In this document: piece after piece, positions 54,266 through 63,461 of the stretch | How positions within the stretch are numbered: the first letter of the stretch is position 1 | Layout of the letters: each line of letters starts with the position of its first letter | Assembly (NCBI GenBank): GCA_018384065.1 | Contig: JAHAYL010000002.1 | Location: 20,320-84,319 of the forward strand | Source: Oxalobacter sp. | GTDB lineage: Bacteria; Pseudomonadota; Gammaproteobacteria; Burkholderiales; Burkholderiaceae_D | Length of the DNA: 64,000 nucleotides | Direction of reading: 5' to 3' | Notes under the pieces: generated by a model | Database searches by the model: none | What the model was told of the DNA's origin: nothing | The model's input: the letters and a program-made list of their open reading frames with translations, nothing else | Program-made: the position numbers and the translations under genes

Positions 54266-56536
54266 TCAGGTCAATGAGGCACGGATATGCCTGGTTGCCT
54301 CGACCAGATGGTTGAGGCTGGCAATGGTTTCCGGCATCCCTCTGGTTTTCAGTCCACAGTCTGGATTGATCCATAGTTTTTGCTGCGGGATATGTTCCAG
54401 CATCGCTTTGATGGCGGTCTCGATTTCTGCGGTATCAGGGACACGGGGCGAATGGATGTCGTAAACGCCCGGGCCGGTTTCTGTCTCAAAATGGTTGGCC
54501 TCAAGGGCATCCAGGATGGCCAGTTTGGATCGGGAAGCCTCAAAGGTGATGACATCAGCATCCATGGCATCGATTTCAGGGATGATGTCTTCAAATTCGC
54601 TGTAACACATATGGGTATGGATCTGGGTTTCCGGCTTGACCTTGGCGGCACATAAACGGAAAGCCTTGATGGCGAAGTCCAGATAATCCTTATGCCAGTC
54701 GGCACGGCGCAGGGGCAGTTTTTCCCGCAAAGCCGCTTCATCGATCTGGATGATACGGATACCGGCTTTTTCCAGTTCCATGACTTCATCCCGGATGGCG
54801 AGACCGATCTGGTTCATCATTTCCTCTGCCGGGATGTCTTCGCGGGGGAAAGACCAGTTGAGGATGGTGACAGGACCGGTCAGCATACCTTTCACGTCTT
54901 TGTCTGTCAGGGAATTTGCATAGGCGATGTAATCGGTTGTGATGGATTTCCCGCGTTTGATGTCGCCGAAAATGATGGGTGGTTTCAGCCCACGGGTGCC
55001 ATAAGACTGTACCCAGGCATGGTCAGTGAAAACATAGCCGGTCAGGTTCTCACCGAAGAACTCGACCATGTCATTGCGCTCAAATTCACCGTGGACGAGC
55101 ACATCCAGACCGATTTTTTCCTGGAGTTCAATACAGTCTTTGATGAAAGCCTTGGCGTTGGCACGGTATTCTGCCTCACTGATTTCACCGCGGCGGAACC
55201 TGGCCCGGTTGTTCTTGACAGCAGCAGTCTGTGGGAAGGAACCGATTGTGGTGGTTGGAAGCGGTGGAAGACGCAGCAGTCTGTGTTGGAGGGCCTGACG
55301 TTCCTTACGGGGCACCGCCCGGTGGAAATCATCGTCTGTCAGCGAGGCAGTACGGGCACGGACATCGGCATCTGTGCGCAGGGTGCCCTGGTGCAGGGCC
55401 TGGTTGGCGGTGAAGGCTGGGTCTCCTGTATAGTCCGGCAGGTCTGCCAGACGGCAGATTTCACGCAGTTCATCCAGTTTCTCGTAGGCAAAAGCGAAAT
55501 GGCGTCTGATGTCATCGCTGAGTTTGGTTTCATTCCTGACAGTGTAGGGGACATGCAGCAGGGAGCAGGACGTGCTGAGGACAACCTGCGGATTGATGGC
55601 CTTCAGCTGCCTGAGTGTCTTGAGGACATCAGCATAGTTGCTGCGCCAGATGTTCTTCCCATTGATGAGCCCTGCGAACAGGACCTTATCGGCAGGGAAG
55701 CCATGTTCCGCAATCAGCCCAGCCGTCTGTTTCCCCTCGATGAAATCCAGCCCGATACCGTCAAACGGCAGGGCGCAGATGTCCCTGTAGCAGTCACGGA
55801 CATCGCCGAAGTAGGTCTGGAGCAGGACCTTGACATGACCTTTCCCAGTGAGCAGCTGTGAATAAAGCCGGTTGAAGAATGCAACGTCGTCATCTGTCAG
55901 GTCCATGGCAAGGAAAGGCTCATCGACTTGAAGCCATCTGACACCGTTTGTGTTGCAGGCTTCAAGGATACTGCCATAGGCATGGAGGATATCATCGGCG
56001 AAATCGGTGGCAGTTTTGCTGCCTGTGCAGCGGGCCAGTTTCAGGAAGGTGAATGGACCGATGATGACCGGTTTGGTCTCAATGCCAAGGCGGGCTGCCT
56101 GTCTGAAGCCATCCAGGAAGGCGTCGGACCTCAGCCTGACCTGCATATCATCATCAAGTTCAGGCACGATGTAATGGTAGTTTGTGTTGAACCATTTTTT
56201 CATTGCAAAAGCCCTGACATCGCCAAACCGTCCCTGATAGCCCCGTGCCATGGCAAAGTAGGTTCCGGTATCATCGGCATGCAGGTCCTTATAGCGTTCT
56301 GGAACAGCATCCAGCATAAAGGCGGTATCCAACATGCCATCGTACAGGGAATAATCATTGGATGGGATGAAAGCATTGCCGGCAGCCTGTTGGATTTTCC
56401 ATTGACCGGCGCGTAAGGCAGAGGTTTCGTTGACCAGGGCGCGGGCATCAATCTCATGGCGGAAATATTTTTCTGTTACCCATTTCAATTCCCGGTTGAT
56501 GCCGATGCGGGGAAACCCGACGATTGAATATTGCAT
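54266..56536 (-). CDS. metE: Cobalamin-independent methionine synthase
   Basis: A 756-residue enzyme that moves the methyl group of 5-methyltetrahydrofolate to homocysteine. The N-terminal domain has IVGFPRIGINRELKWVTEKY; the C-terminal catalytic domain has TTTIGSFPQT, GEFERNDMVEFF, QIDEAALREKLPLR, HTHMCYSEFEDI and NPDCGLKTRGMPE with the zinc-binding His and Cys residues. Length and motifs are complete. It is preceded by a structured leader rather than by a cobalamin riboswitch. Confidence 0.97.
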   Translation of the reverse strand: MQYSIVGFPRIGINRELKWVTEKYFRHEIDARALVNETSALRAGQWKIQQAAGNAFIPSNDYSLYDGMLDTAFMLDAVPERYKDLHADDTGTYFAMARGYQGRFGDVRAFAMKKWFNTNYHYIVPELDDDMQVRLRSDAFLDGFRQAARLGIETKPVIIGPFTFLKLARCTGSKTATDFADDILHAYGSILEACNTNGVRWLQVDEPFLAMDLTDDDVAFFNRLYSQLLTGKGHVKVLLQTYFGDVRDCYRDICALPFDGIGLDFIEGKQTAGLIAEHGFPADKVLFAGLINGKNIWRSNYADVLKTLRQLKAINPQVVLSTSCSLLHVPYTVRNETKLSDDIRRHFAFAYEKLDELREICRLADLPDYTGDPAFTANQALHQGTLRTDADVRARTASLTDDDFHRAVPRKERQALQHRLLRLPPLPTTTIGSFPQTAAVKNNRARFRRGEISEAEYRANAKAFIKDCIELQEKIGLDVLVHGEFERNDMVEFFGENLTGYVFTDHAWVQSYGTRGLKPPIIFGDIKRGKSITTDYIAYANSLTDKDVKGMLTGPVTILNWSFPREDIPAEEMMNQIGLAIRDEVMELEKAGIRIIQIDEAALREKLPLRRADWHKDYLDFAIKAFRLCAAKVKPETQIHTHMCYSEFEDIIPEIDAMDADVITFEASRSKLAILDALEANHFETETGPGVYDIHSPRVPDTAEIETAIKAMLEHIPQQKLWINPDCGLKTRGMPETIASLNHLVEATRHIRASLT

Positions 56537-56929
56537 ATGTCATTTCCTTTATTGAACGTAACAAGGCAACCACCAGGCCGTACAGCCAGAGGCTGGCGGC
56601 ACGGTTGGGCGGAACCTGCCACCCGGTCGGGTGACATCTATAAAACAGGTGTCATGACATGGCTGGCAAGTGTATGCTTCATGGATGGGGCTGTAAAATA
56701 CTGATTTCCTGTGGTTGGTTATAGGTTTTGGCTATAGCGGGAAAGTCCCGGAAAACCGGCTGGGTCATAGGCAATGCCATCTGGTGGATGTATGGAAAGG
56801 AGATTGTTGTGGAAACATGCATGCTCAGCTGTTGTAATTGCGTTTCTGTCTGTTTTTAGGCTTTCCACCGATGGAAAAGGCTGTTAAAATCTCAGTCTTT
56901 CAAAATTTGGCTTTAACCGTAATACATTC
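56537..56929. other. 393-base leader region between metE and rpsU
   Basis: No gene is seen. The metE-proximal part (about 56565-56633) folds into a compact structure listed separately. Further right, a TTAAAAT lies near 56883 and may serve the rightward rpsU transcript. The rest is GC-mixed sequence without clear repeats. Confidence 0.5.
56565..56633 (-). promoter_or_regulatory. Structured metE leader RNA, riboswitch candidate
   Basis: On the metE strand there is a hairpin CACCC-GACC-GGGTG, then a helix in which GGC pairs with GCC and AACC with GGTT, enclosing a stem of GCCG, CAGCC, loop TCT, GGCTG and CGGC. It lies within 30-100 bases of the metE start. It does not match the cobalamin, SAM-I, SAM-II or SAH riboswitch consensus that I know. 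It could be a new or divergent ligand-binding leader, or simply a stable 5' UTR. Confidence 0.4.
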
Positions 56930-57142
56930 ATGACCACTATCCGTCTTAAAGAAAATGAACCATTCGAAGTGGCAATGCGCCGCTTCAAACGTGCTATTGA
57001 AAAAACCGGTCTGCTGACCGAACTGCGTGCCCGTGAATTCTACGAAAAACCGACCGCAGAACGTAAAAGGAAACTGGCTGCTGCCATCAAGCGCCATTAC
57101 AAACGTATCCGTAGCCAGCAGCTGCCTAAGAAAATGTATTGA
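56930..57142 (+). CDS. rpsU: 30S ribosomal protein S21
   Basis: A 70-residue basic protein, [20 protein letters not shown] and [20 protein letters not shown], normal for S21. It is the first gene of the macromolecular synthesis operon rpsU-yqeY-dnaG-rpoD. No Shine-Dalgarno sequence precedes the ATG (the upstream text is TAACCGTAATACATTC), which is notable because S21 itself helps ribosomes recognise such sites. Confidence 0.97.
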   Translation: MTTIRLKENEPFEVAMRRFKRAIEKTGLLTELRAREFYEKPTAERKRKLAAAIKRHYKRIRSQQLPKKMY

Positions 57143-57198
57143 TTGCCTGGAGGCCGTTCTGGCTGCAGGCAAAAGGATTTGACAGTCTGATTTGGATT

Positions 57199-57231
57199 CC
57201 CGCTTCGGTCCAGCCGTAGCGGGTTTTGCTG
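57199..57231 (+). terminator. Hairpin with T-run between rpsU and yqeY
   Basis: CCCGCT and AGCGGG pair across a 13-base loop and are followed by TTTTGCTG. A partial terminator here would let S21 be made in excess over the downstream genes, as in the same operon of other bacteria. Confidence 0.7.
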
Positions 57232-57276
57232 TTTGTTGTTTGATTTAACAGGGTGACCGCCGTCAAGGGGAACAGG

Positions 57277-57717
57277 ATGAGTCTGAAAGAACAGATTACC
57301 GCTGATATGAAAGCAGCGATGCGTGCCAAGGAAATGAAGCGTCTGGGAACCATCCGGATGCTGACTGCCGCCATAAAGCAGAAAGAAGTCGATGAACGCA
57401 TTGTGCTTGATGACAGCCAGATTCTGGCAATCATTGAAAAGATGATCAAGCAGCGCCGTGATGCCATTGAGCAGTTCACTGCCGGTAACCGCCCTGACTT
57501 GGTTGAAAGTGAGCAGGCTGAAATTGATGTGCTGTCTGTCTATATGCCTGAACAGCTGTCTGAAGCAGAGATTGCCGCTGAAGTCGCAGAAGCTGTCAAG
57601 GGTGCCTCTGGCCCGAAAGACATGGGTAAGGTCATGGGGGCATTGAAGGGTAAGCTGGCAGGGCGTGCCGATATGGGCATGGTGTCCAAACTGGTCAAAA
57701 AAGCGTTGATGGGCTGA
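57277..57717 (+). CDS. yqeY: GatB/YqeY-domain protein
   Basis: A 146-residue protein from the ATG at 57277, with AGGGGAACAGG upstream. It has MSLKEQITADMKAAMRAKEMKRLGTIRMLTAAIKQ and the C-terminal helices ending KLAGRADMGMVSKLVKKAL. This matches the tRNA-binding YqeY family, related to the tail of GatB. Its place between rpsU and dnaG is widely conserved. The molecular role is not established. Confidence 0.95.
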   Translation: MSLKEQITADMKAAMRAKEMKRLGTIRMLTAAIKQKEVDERIVLDDSQILAIIEKMIKQRRDAIEQFTAGNRPDLVESEQAEIDVLSVYMPEQLSEAEIAAEVAEAVKGASGPKDMGKVMGALKGKLAGRADMGMVSKLVKKALMG

Positions 57718-57814
57718 TTCCCATTGACTGGCGGTCTGGAAGAGCTGCCTTGAACATCTTCCTCCCATCAATTCCTGCCGTTGTCTGCGGCTTTTCCGTT
57801 GGAGCGCTGTTGCG

Positions 57815-59704
57815 GTGATCCCACAGTCTTTTATTCAGGACCTGCTGACCCGGATTGACATCGTCGAGGTGGTGGGCAACCGCGTCCAACTCAAGAAAGC
57901 AGGTGCCAATTTCTGGGCCTGCTGTCCTTTCCATTCTGAAAAGACCCCCAGTTTTTCCGTAAGCCCTGCCAAACAGTTCTACCACTGTTTCGGATGTGGG
58001 CGGACAGGGTCTGCCATCTCCTTCCTGATGGATTACAGCGGGCTGACCTATCCTGAAGCGGTTGAGGAACTTGCCCGTTCAATCGGGGTTGCCGTGCCCC
58101 ATGAGGGGACAGCACTTTCGAAAGAGGAGCGGGCGCAGAAACAGGCAAAAGCCCTTGCGCTGACTGAAGTGATGGCCCGTGCGGACCGTTTTTACCGCAA
58201 GGAACTCCGGAAGGCACCGGATGCCATCAACTACCTGAAAGGCCGGGGGTTGACCGGGGAGATTGCCGCCCGGTTTGGCCTGGGGTATGCCCCGGATTCC
58301 TGGACACCGTTGCAGGCGTGCTTTGAGCACTATAACGCCAGGGAACTGACCGAATCAGGTCTGGTCATCGAACGCAGCAGCGGGGAAGGCCAGGTCAAGG
58401 ACAGGCGTTATGACCGTTTCCGTGGAAGGATCATGTTCCCGATCCGCAATGAACGCGGACAGGTGATTGCCTTCGGTGGCAGGGTGCTTGATAAAAGCGA
58501 GCCCAAATACCTGAATTCGCCTGAAACGCCCCTGTTCAGCAAAGGCAATGAGCTGTATGGGCTTTTTGAAGCACGGATGGCTATCCGCGAGGCGGGATAT
58601 GCGTTGGTGGTCGAAGGGTATATGGATGTTGTTGCGCTGTCACAGCTGGGATTCCCACAGGCGGTGGCGACCTTGGGCACGGCATGTACTGAGATGCATG
58701 TGCGTAAACTGTTCCGTCATACCGACAGGATTGTGTTTTCATTTGATGGTGATGCAGCGGGACGCAATGCAGCGAAACGTGCGATGGAATCAGCCATCAG
58801 GCTGGTCAATGATGAGAAGCAGGTATCGTTCCTGTTCCTGCCGTCTGAGCATGATCCAGACAGTTTCATCCGTGAGAAAGGGGCAGAAGCCTTTGAAGCA
58901 ATGGTACAGGGTGCAGAGCCCCTGTCCCAGTTCCTGATGGGGGAAATCCTTGGCGATGCCGACATGGGCACCATGGAAGGCTGCGCCCAAGCACTGAACC
59001 GTGCAAAATCCTGGTGTGGGGCAATGAAGCCTTCCGCATTGCGGTTGCAGGTCGTCCGTAAGCTGGTCGAACTGACAGGGATGCCTGAGAGTGATGTGCT
59101 CCCATGGCTGGGGATTGCCGGCAGGCAAGGGTATGGAGATACCCGTCAGGGAAAGGGTTTCAGCCGTGATGGCCATCGGGGTTATCAACAGGGGCGTTTC
59201 CCGACCAGGGTGGAACGCTCCGCGGTGACTGCCCTTGACCGTCAGGCGTTGCGGATGCTGATCCGCTATCCAGCCCTGCTGTCCACGCTGACAGAAGTGG
59301 ATGTGCGCGCCATCCTCGCCAGTGCTGCTGACGGGGGACTGCTGTTCAGGACCGTGGAAGCGCAGATTGCTTCGTTGGGTGCGGGAAATCCTGGGCAGGT
59401 CCAGTATGCCGCATTGGTGGAAGCCCTGCGGACGACAGGCCTGGATGTCGAGCCGTTGATTCAGGAAACGGCTGATGATAGTTTCAGTGAGGAAATGGCG
59501 GGTGCCCAGCTGCGGGGAGCCGTGCGCCAGATGCGGATGCACCAGCTTTCATCAGAGATTGACCGGTTGGCGGGAACCATCGCAACGGATTTGGACGACA
59601 GGGAAAAATACCGGGAATTGAACAGGCAACTTGTGGAATTGCAGAAGGCGGAAAAGCAGGACAACGAACAGCTTTGGCGGCAGCAGGATGATGAAAAGGC
59701 TTGA
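57815..59704 (+). CDS. dnaG: DNA primase
   Basis: A 629-residue primase starting with GTG at 57815 (MIPQSFIQDLLTRIDIVEVV). The zinc-binding domain has CCPFHSEKTPSFSV and FYHCFGCGRTG. The TOPRIM core has VVEGYMDVVALSQLGFPQAVATLGTA and FSFDGDAAGRNAAKRAM. The C-terminal helicase-binding region follows. It makes RNA primers at replication forks. The gene lies between yqeY and rpoD. Confidence 0.97.
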   Translation: MIPQSFIQDLLTRIDIVEVVGNRVQLKKAGANFWACCPFHSEKTPSFSVSPAKQFYHCFGCGRTGSAISFLMDYSGLTYPEAVEELARSIGVAVPHEGTALSKEERAQKQAKALALTEVMARADRFYRKELRKAPDAINYLKGRGLTGEIAARFGLGYAPDSWTPLQACFEHYNARELTESGLVIERSSGEGQVKDRRYDRFRGRIMFPIRNERGQVIAFGGRVLDKSEPKYLNSPETPLFSKGNELYGLFEARMAIREAGYALVVEGYMDVVALSQLGFPQAVATLGTACTEMHVRKLFRHTDRIVFSFDGDAAGRNAAKRAMESAIRLVNDEKQVSFLFLPSEHDPDSFIREKGAEAFEAMVQGAEPLSQFLMGEILGDADMGTMEGCAQALNRAKSWCGAMKPSALRLQVVRKLVELTGMPESDVLPWLGIAGRQGYGDTRQGKGFSRDGHRGYQQGRFPTRVERSAVTALDRQALRMLIRYPALLSTLTEVDVRAILASAADGGLLFRTVEAQIASLGAGNPGQVQYAALVEALRTTGLDVEPLIQETADDSFSEEMAGAQLRGAVRQMRMHQLSSEIDRLAGTIATDLDDREKYRELNRQLVELQKAEKQDNEQLWRQQDDEKA

Positions 59705-59712
59705 CAGTTTCC

Positions 59713-59742
59713 TTGAGTTTCTGTATTAGGATGCAGTATAAT
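59713..59742 (+). promoter_or_regulatory. Internal promoter of rpoD
   Basis: TTGAGT and TATAAT are 18 bases apart. A TTGACA (59701) with a TATTAG 17 bases on, overlapping, is a second possibility. Either would allow rpoD to be made apart from dnaG, with an untranslated leader of 100 bases or more. Confidence 0.7.
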
Positions 59743-59863
59743 AAAAATTTTTCAAATGCCCGACTTTCTGCTGTATGTATGGGGGAAAGGGGGGCTTTTC
59801 CTGTTTGGGTGGATGCGGTAATGGTTACAGCATCTTTCATGACTAACGGACGGTAAGGACGAC

Positions 59864-62803
59864 ATGAAAAAATCAGATCAGACTCCGGCAAGTGGGAACA
59901 GCGTTGCAGAAACACCTGCCAAAAAACAGAGACGCCGTAAAGCCGCTGTCAAAGCGGTTGAAGCTGCTGAAACCCAGGTTGCAGCAACAGTGGCGGAACA
60001 ACCCGTCGCCCAAACTGAAGTAAAAGCCAAGAAATCCAGCAAGAAACGCAAGACAGCTGCTGCGGAAAAAACGGAAGCCCCATCGGTTGATGCACCTGCA
60101 GTTCCTGAAAAAACGGAGGAACCGGTTGCTGTTGCTGAAGAAAAGAAGGAAAAGTCCGCCAAGGCTGAAAAACCCAAGAAAAGCCGTAAGGCCAAGGCAA
60201 AGAAAGCTGAGACTGCTGTAACGCCTGATGTACCGGAAGCCCCTGCTCCGGCAGAACAGCCTGCTCCTGTCAAGGCAGCAGCCAAGGCAAAGAAAGCTGG
60301 GACTGCTGTAACGCCTGATGCGCCGGAAGCCCCTGCCCCGGCAGAGCAGTCTGCTCCTGTCAAGCCAGCAGCCAAAGGCAAAAGGGCTGCTCCTAAAAAA
60401 ACTGAACCTAAAAAAGCAGAACCTGAAAAAGCTGGAAAAGCAGAACCGGCACCACAGGCTGGAACAGTTTCCCAGGCTGAAGAAAAACCGGTGAAAGCCT
60501 CCCGGTCATCACGGGGCCGTAAGCCCAAGGTCCGCAAAGAAGCTGAAACGCCTGCAGTTTCCCCAGCACCGGCTGCTGCTGAAACCGGGGATGCCGGAAA
60601 AACAGATGTTGCTGAAACATCTGCGGAAGCAGGAACCGTTGTTGTGACTGATGCAGAAAAACTGGCTTCCATCGATACATCGGGTTATGTGCTGCCGACC
60701 GAGAAAGTGCCTGCACGCCGTGGCCGTAAACCCAAGGAAGCCCAGCCGGAAAGCGATGAGCTGACCGCCATCAATGCAATGGAACGCGAAGAGCTGAAGA
60801 AAGCCAGCAAACGCAGTCAGCGTGCGAAGGAAAAAGCATTGCTGACAGGGACCTTTGCCGGGGATACCGAAGCATCTGCTGAAGAGATTGAACGCCGCCG
60901 TGAACGCCTGAAAATGCTGATCAAGATGGGTAAGGAACGCAGTTACCTGACCCATGCGGAAATCAATGACCATCTGCCGGATGGGTTCAATGACCCAGAC
61001 CAGATTGAAGGCATCATCAGTACGTTCAATGACATGGGCATCAATGTCTTTGAAGTCGCGCCAGACCAGGAAGAGCTCCTGCTCAATGACAATGCCGTCA
61101 ATGTCACCAGTGAAGAAGAAGCTGAGGCTGCTGCTGAGGCCGCCTTGCAGACGGTTGATTCTGAATTCGGCCGCACCACGGATCCGGTCCGTATGTACAT
61201 GCGTGAAATGGGTACGGTTGAGCTGTTGACCCGTGAAGGCGAGATTGAGATTGCAAAACGCATCGAAGAAGGGCTGAAAGACATGATTACGGCCATTTCT
61301 TCCTGTCCGACCACGATTGCTGAGATCATCAAGGCTGCTTCCGATATCCGTAACGGAGTGGTTGAAGTGGATGAGGTTGTCGATGGCATGGCAGATGCAA
61401 AGGAAGAGGGCAGTTCTATTGCTGCTCCAGCATCTGATGAGGACAAAGCGGATGAAGCCGAAGAAGTCAATGATGCTGATGATGAGGAAAACAGCGACGG
61501 TGAAGATGATTCCGGCGATGAAGATGATACGGCAGCAGGCAATGCCGCAACAGGTGGCATAACGGCCGAAGAGAAAGAACAGCTCAAAAACGATGCACTG
61601 GCCCGTTTTGCCAGGATTGAGGAGCTGTTTGAGGCAATGCAGGCTGCTTTCAGGAATGAAAGTGGCAATGATGGTTACCGTTCGCCTGCTTATATGGCAG
61701 CACAGGAAGCGATTTCTGCTGAACTGCTGGCGATGCGTTTCACTGCCCGTTTCACAGAAAAACTGTGTGATTCGCTGCGCGACCAGATGAAAACCATCCG
61801 CGATGTCACAAAGGATATCCTGAAAGTCGTTGTGAACCGCTGCGGTGTGCCACGTCAGTATTTCATTACAGAATTCCCTGGCAATGAGACAAATCCGGAC
61901 TGGGTGGACCGTGAGATTGCCTCCGGTCAGCCATACAGTCCTTTGCTGCAGCGCAACCGCCCTGTCATTGGGGAACATCAGCGCAAGCTGATTGAGATTG
62001 AGGAAACCGTCGGGATGCCGTTGGCTGACCTGCGTGAAATCGAGAAAAGGATGCTTGCAGGTGAATCCCATGCCCGCAAGGCGAAGAAAGAAATGACCGA
62101 GGCGAACCTGCGTCTGGTCATCTCCATTGCGAAGAAATACACCAACCGTGGCCTGCAGTTCCTGGACCTGATCCAGGAAGGCAACATCGGCTTGATGAAA
62201 GCGGTCGATAAGTTCGAATACAGGAGGGGTTACAAGTTTTCGACTTATGCGACATGGTGGATACGCCAGGCAATCACCCGTTCCATCGCCGACCAGGCAA
62301 GGACCATCCGTATCCCTGTCCACATGATTGAGACCATCAACAAGATGAACCGGATTTCCCGGCAGATCCTGCAGGAAACCGGGTCTGAACCCGATCCAGC
62401 GACATTGGCTGAGAAGATGGACATGCCTGAGGACAAGGTCCGCAAGATCATGAAGATCGCCAAGGAACCGATTTCGATGGAAACCCCGATCGGCGATGAT
62501 GATGATTCCCATCTCGGTGATTTCATTGAAGACAGCAACACGCTGGCACCTGCTGATGCGGCACTGCATGCTTCCATGCGCAATGTGGTCAAGGATGTGT
62601 TGGATTCCCTGACCCCGAGGGAAGCCAAGGTACTGCGTATGCGCTTCGGTGTGGAAATGTCCACCGACCATACCTTGGAAGAAGTCGGTAAACAGTTCGA
62701 TGTGACCCGTGAACGCATCCGCCAGATTGAGGCAAAGGCACTGCGCAAGCTGCGCCATCCCTCCCGTTCTGACAAGCTGAAGAGTTTCCTGGAGGGAAAC
62801 TGA
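59864..62803 (+). CDS. rpoD: Primary sigma factor RpoD with a long Lys/Ala/Pro-rich N-terminal extension
   Basis: A 979-residue sigma-70, far longer than the usual 610-780. Residues about 1-300 are low-complexity, basic and Ala/Pro-rich, like histone H1 tails, and include two tandem 30-residue copies. The normal protein follows: region 1.1 ([22 protein letters not shown], about 350-370), region 1.2 ([21 protein letters not shown]), an acidic insert ([17 protein letters not shown], about 540-560), region 2 ([29 protein letters not shown] and [15 protein letters not shown]) and region 4 ([21 protein letters not shown]). Its start has no upstream alternative with better support. Confidence 0.96.
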   Translation: MKKSDQTPASGNSVAETPAKKQRRRKAAVKAVEAAETQVAATVAEQPVAQTEVKAKKSSKKRKTAAAEKTEAPSVDAPAVPEKTEEPVAVAEEKKEKSAKAEKPKKSRKAKAKKAETAVTPDVPEAPAPAEQPAPVKAAAKAKKAGTAVTPDAPEAPAPAEQSAPVKPAAKGKRAAPKKTEPKKAEPEKAGKAEPAPQAGTVSQAEEKPVKASRSSRGRKPKVRKEAETPAVSPAPAAAETGDAGKTDVAETSAEAGTVVVTDAEKLASIDTSGYVLPTEKVPARRGRKPKEAQPESDELTAINAMEREELKKASKRSQRAKEKALLTGTFAGDTEASAEEIERRRERLKMLIKMGKERSYLTHAEINDHLPDGFNDPDQIEGIISTFNDMGINVFEVAPDQEELLLNDNAVNVTSEEEAEAAAEAALQTVDSEFGRTTDPVRMYMREMGTVELLTREGEIEIAKRIEEGLKDMITAISSCPTTIAEIIKAASDIRNGVVEVDEVVDGMADAKEEGSSIAAPASDEDKADEAEEVNDADDEENSDGEDDSGDEDDTAAGNAATGGITAEEKEQLKNDALARFARIEELFEAMQAAFRNESGNDGYRSPAYMAAQEAISAELLAMRFTARFTEKLCDSLRDQMKTIRDVTKDILKVVVNRCGVPRQYFITEFPGNETNPDWVDREIASGQPYSPLLQRNRPVIGEHQRKLIEIEETVGMPLADLREIEKRMLAGESHARKAKKEMTEANLRLVISIAKKYTNRGLQFLDLIQEGNIGLMKAVDKFEYRRGYKFSTYATWWIRQAITRSIADQARTIRIPVHMIETINKMNRISRQILQETGSEPDPATLAEKMDMPEDKVRKIMKIAKEPISMETPIGDDDDSHLGDFIEDSNTLAPADAALHASMRNVVKDVLDSLTPREAKVLRMRFGVEMSTDHTLEEVGKQFDVTRERIRQIEAKALRKLRHPSRSDKLKSFLEGN
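60194..60373. repeat. 90 bp tandem duplication inside the RpoD tail
   Basis: Two 90 bp copies (60194-60283 and 60284-60373) differ at only a few bases and encode two 30-residue repeats of the kind [12 protein letters not shown]...[13 protein letters not shown]. The high DNA identity indicates a recent event, so the tail length may vary between strains. Confidence 0.9.
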
Positions 62804-62809
62804 TATAAT
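62804..62809 (+). promoter_or_regulatory. Possible -10 element of the tRNA-Ile promoter
   Basis: TATAAT at 62804-62809 follows the rpoD stop directly and lies 15 bases before the tRNA, with a GC-rich GCGGTTCGC after it as in stable RNA promoters. A matching -35 within rpoD is weak. The tRNA may also be read from rpoD. Confidence 0.5.
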
Positions 62810-62823
62810 TGCGGTTCGCAGAA

Positions 62824-62900
<77 letters not shown>

Positions 62901-62912
62901 AAAACAAGTAAC

Positions 62913-62940
62913 AAGCCGTCTCATGACGGCTTATTTTTTT
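62913..62940 (+). terminator. Intrinsic terminator of rpoD / tRNA-Ile transcript
   Basis: AAGCCGTC and GACGGCTT form an 8 bp stem with a TCAT loop and are followed by ATTTTTTT, 12 bases after the tRNA. Confidence 0.93.
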
Positions 62941-62962
62941 ATGGTATCCAGGATGTTTTCCT

Positions 62963-63012
62963 GTCAAATCCACGTCAACGCCCTGTCAACAGCGCGTCAA
63001 ATGACAGTTGAC
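62963..63012. repeat. GTCAA array with 11 bp period and an inverted copy
   Basis: GTCAA begins at 62963, 62974, 62985 and 62996, exactly 11 bases apart, each preceded by T or C in turn. An inverted copy TTGAC follows at 63008-63012. The third copy and the inverted copy form CTGTCAAC / GTTGACAG separated by 16 bases. Helical phasing of this kind is typical of cooperative binding sites. The region lies upstream of the sigma-54-type promoters. Confidence 0.8.
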
Positions 63013-63290
63013 AGGACTGTCTCGACATTGGTGGGCGACTGATTGCAGACAGCTGTTTCTCCTTGCAGCTTGGACCCTGACAGGTTTTCCTACCGGCTTT
63101 TTTCTTTTTTCCTGCAATAAACAAGGCATGTTACCTGAAGGAGATTGCATCGGGAGAGACCGTCATTTTTCCTATGATGCCGACAGATGGCAGAATGGGG
63201 AAGGTCGATGGCAGGAGAGGCAGCTTGTTGTTTTTGAATGGGAAAATGAAGGACTTTCAGTTTTTCAGGCAGGAAGGGAAGGGCTTTGGC

Positions 63291-63326
63291 AAAAAAAAGG
63301 AAGATGCCTGGCTAAAAGCATCTTCC
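63291..63326 (-). terminator. Leftward intrinsic terminator with no gene before it
   Basis: GGAAGATGC and GCATCTTCC form a perfect 9 bp stem with a 10-base loop. Read leftward it is followed by eight T. To the right it is followed by TGAAAAAA, so it acts on leftward transcripts. No leftward gene ends here, which points to a non-coding transcript. Confidence 0.85.
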
Positions 63327-63365
63327 TGAAAAAATAGAGAGTAGATCTGATATTCCTCAGACCGC
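63291..63365 (-). ncRNA. Predicted sigma-54-driven small RNA
   Basis: A leftward RNA of about 75 nt is predicted from a start 12 bases past the -12 GC of the leftward promoter (near 63365) to the T-run at 63291. It would carry a small 5' hairpin, TCTGA-GGAATA-TCAGA, a single-stranded stretch (TCTACTCTCTATTTTTTC), and the terminator stem. It has no good reading frame. Size, promoter and terminator fit a trans-acting small RNA, but expression is not shown. Confidence 0.5.
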
Positions 63366-63376
63366 TTTGATAGGAA

Positions 63377-63391
63377 GCATTTTCTGTGCCA
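63377..63391 (-). promoter_or_regulatory. Leftward sigma-54-type promoter
   Basis: Read leftward, TGGCACAGAAAATGC has GG and GC exactly 12 bases apart, as in the -24/-12 class. The -12 element is ATGC rather than the common TTGC. It is followed by a short untranslated span and the terminator at 63291-63326. Confidence 0.6.
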
Positions 63392-63461
63392 GAAAATAAA
63401 AATGTCTTGAAAAAAGGGCATTTCTGCTTTTATTGAAATTCAAGTCAAAGAAAAACTGAAC

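Noticed and set aside
54692..55861. A 389-codon open frame opposite metE
   Set aside because: Shadow of metE codons; no start signal and no recognisable domain.
56660..56680. A TGGCAAGTGTATGC stretch as a sigma-54 promoter
   Set aside because: GG to GC spacing is 11, not 12, and the -24 element lacks the TGGCAC core.
56537..56700. A cobalamin or SAM riboswitch before metE
   Set aside because: The conserved boxes of the cobalamin class (GCCACTG type) and of SAM-I are absent. The leader is structured but does not fit these classes.
60509..62758. A 749-codon open frame on the strand opposite rpoD
   Set aside because: It is the mirror of a long, well conserved coding gene, with no ribosome binding site or family resemblance; the length follows from the codon bias of rpoD.
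63008..63337. A 109-codon rightward frame in the control region
   Set aside because: It begins at a weak start, overlaps the GTCAA array and crosses the leftward terminator stem. The composition is not that of a gene.
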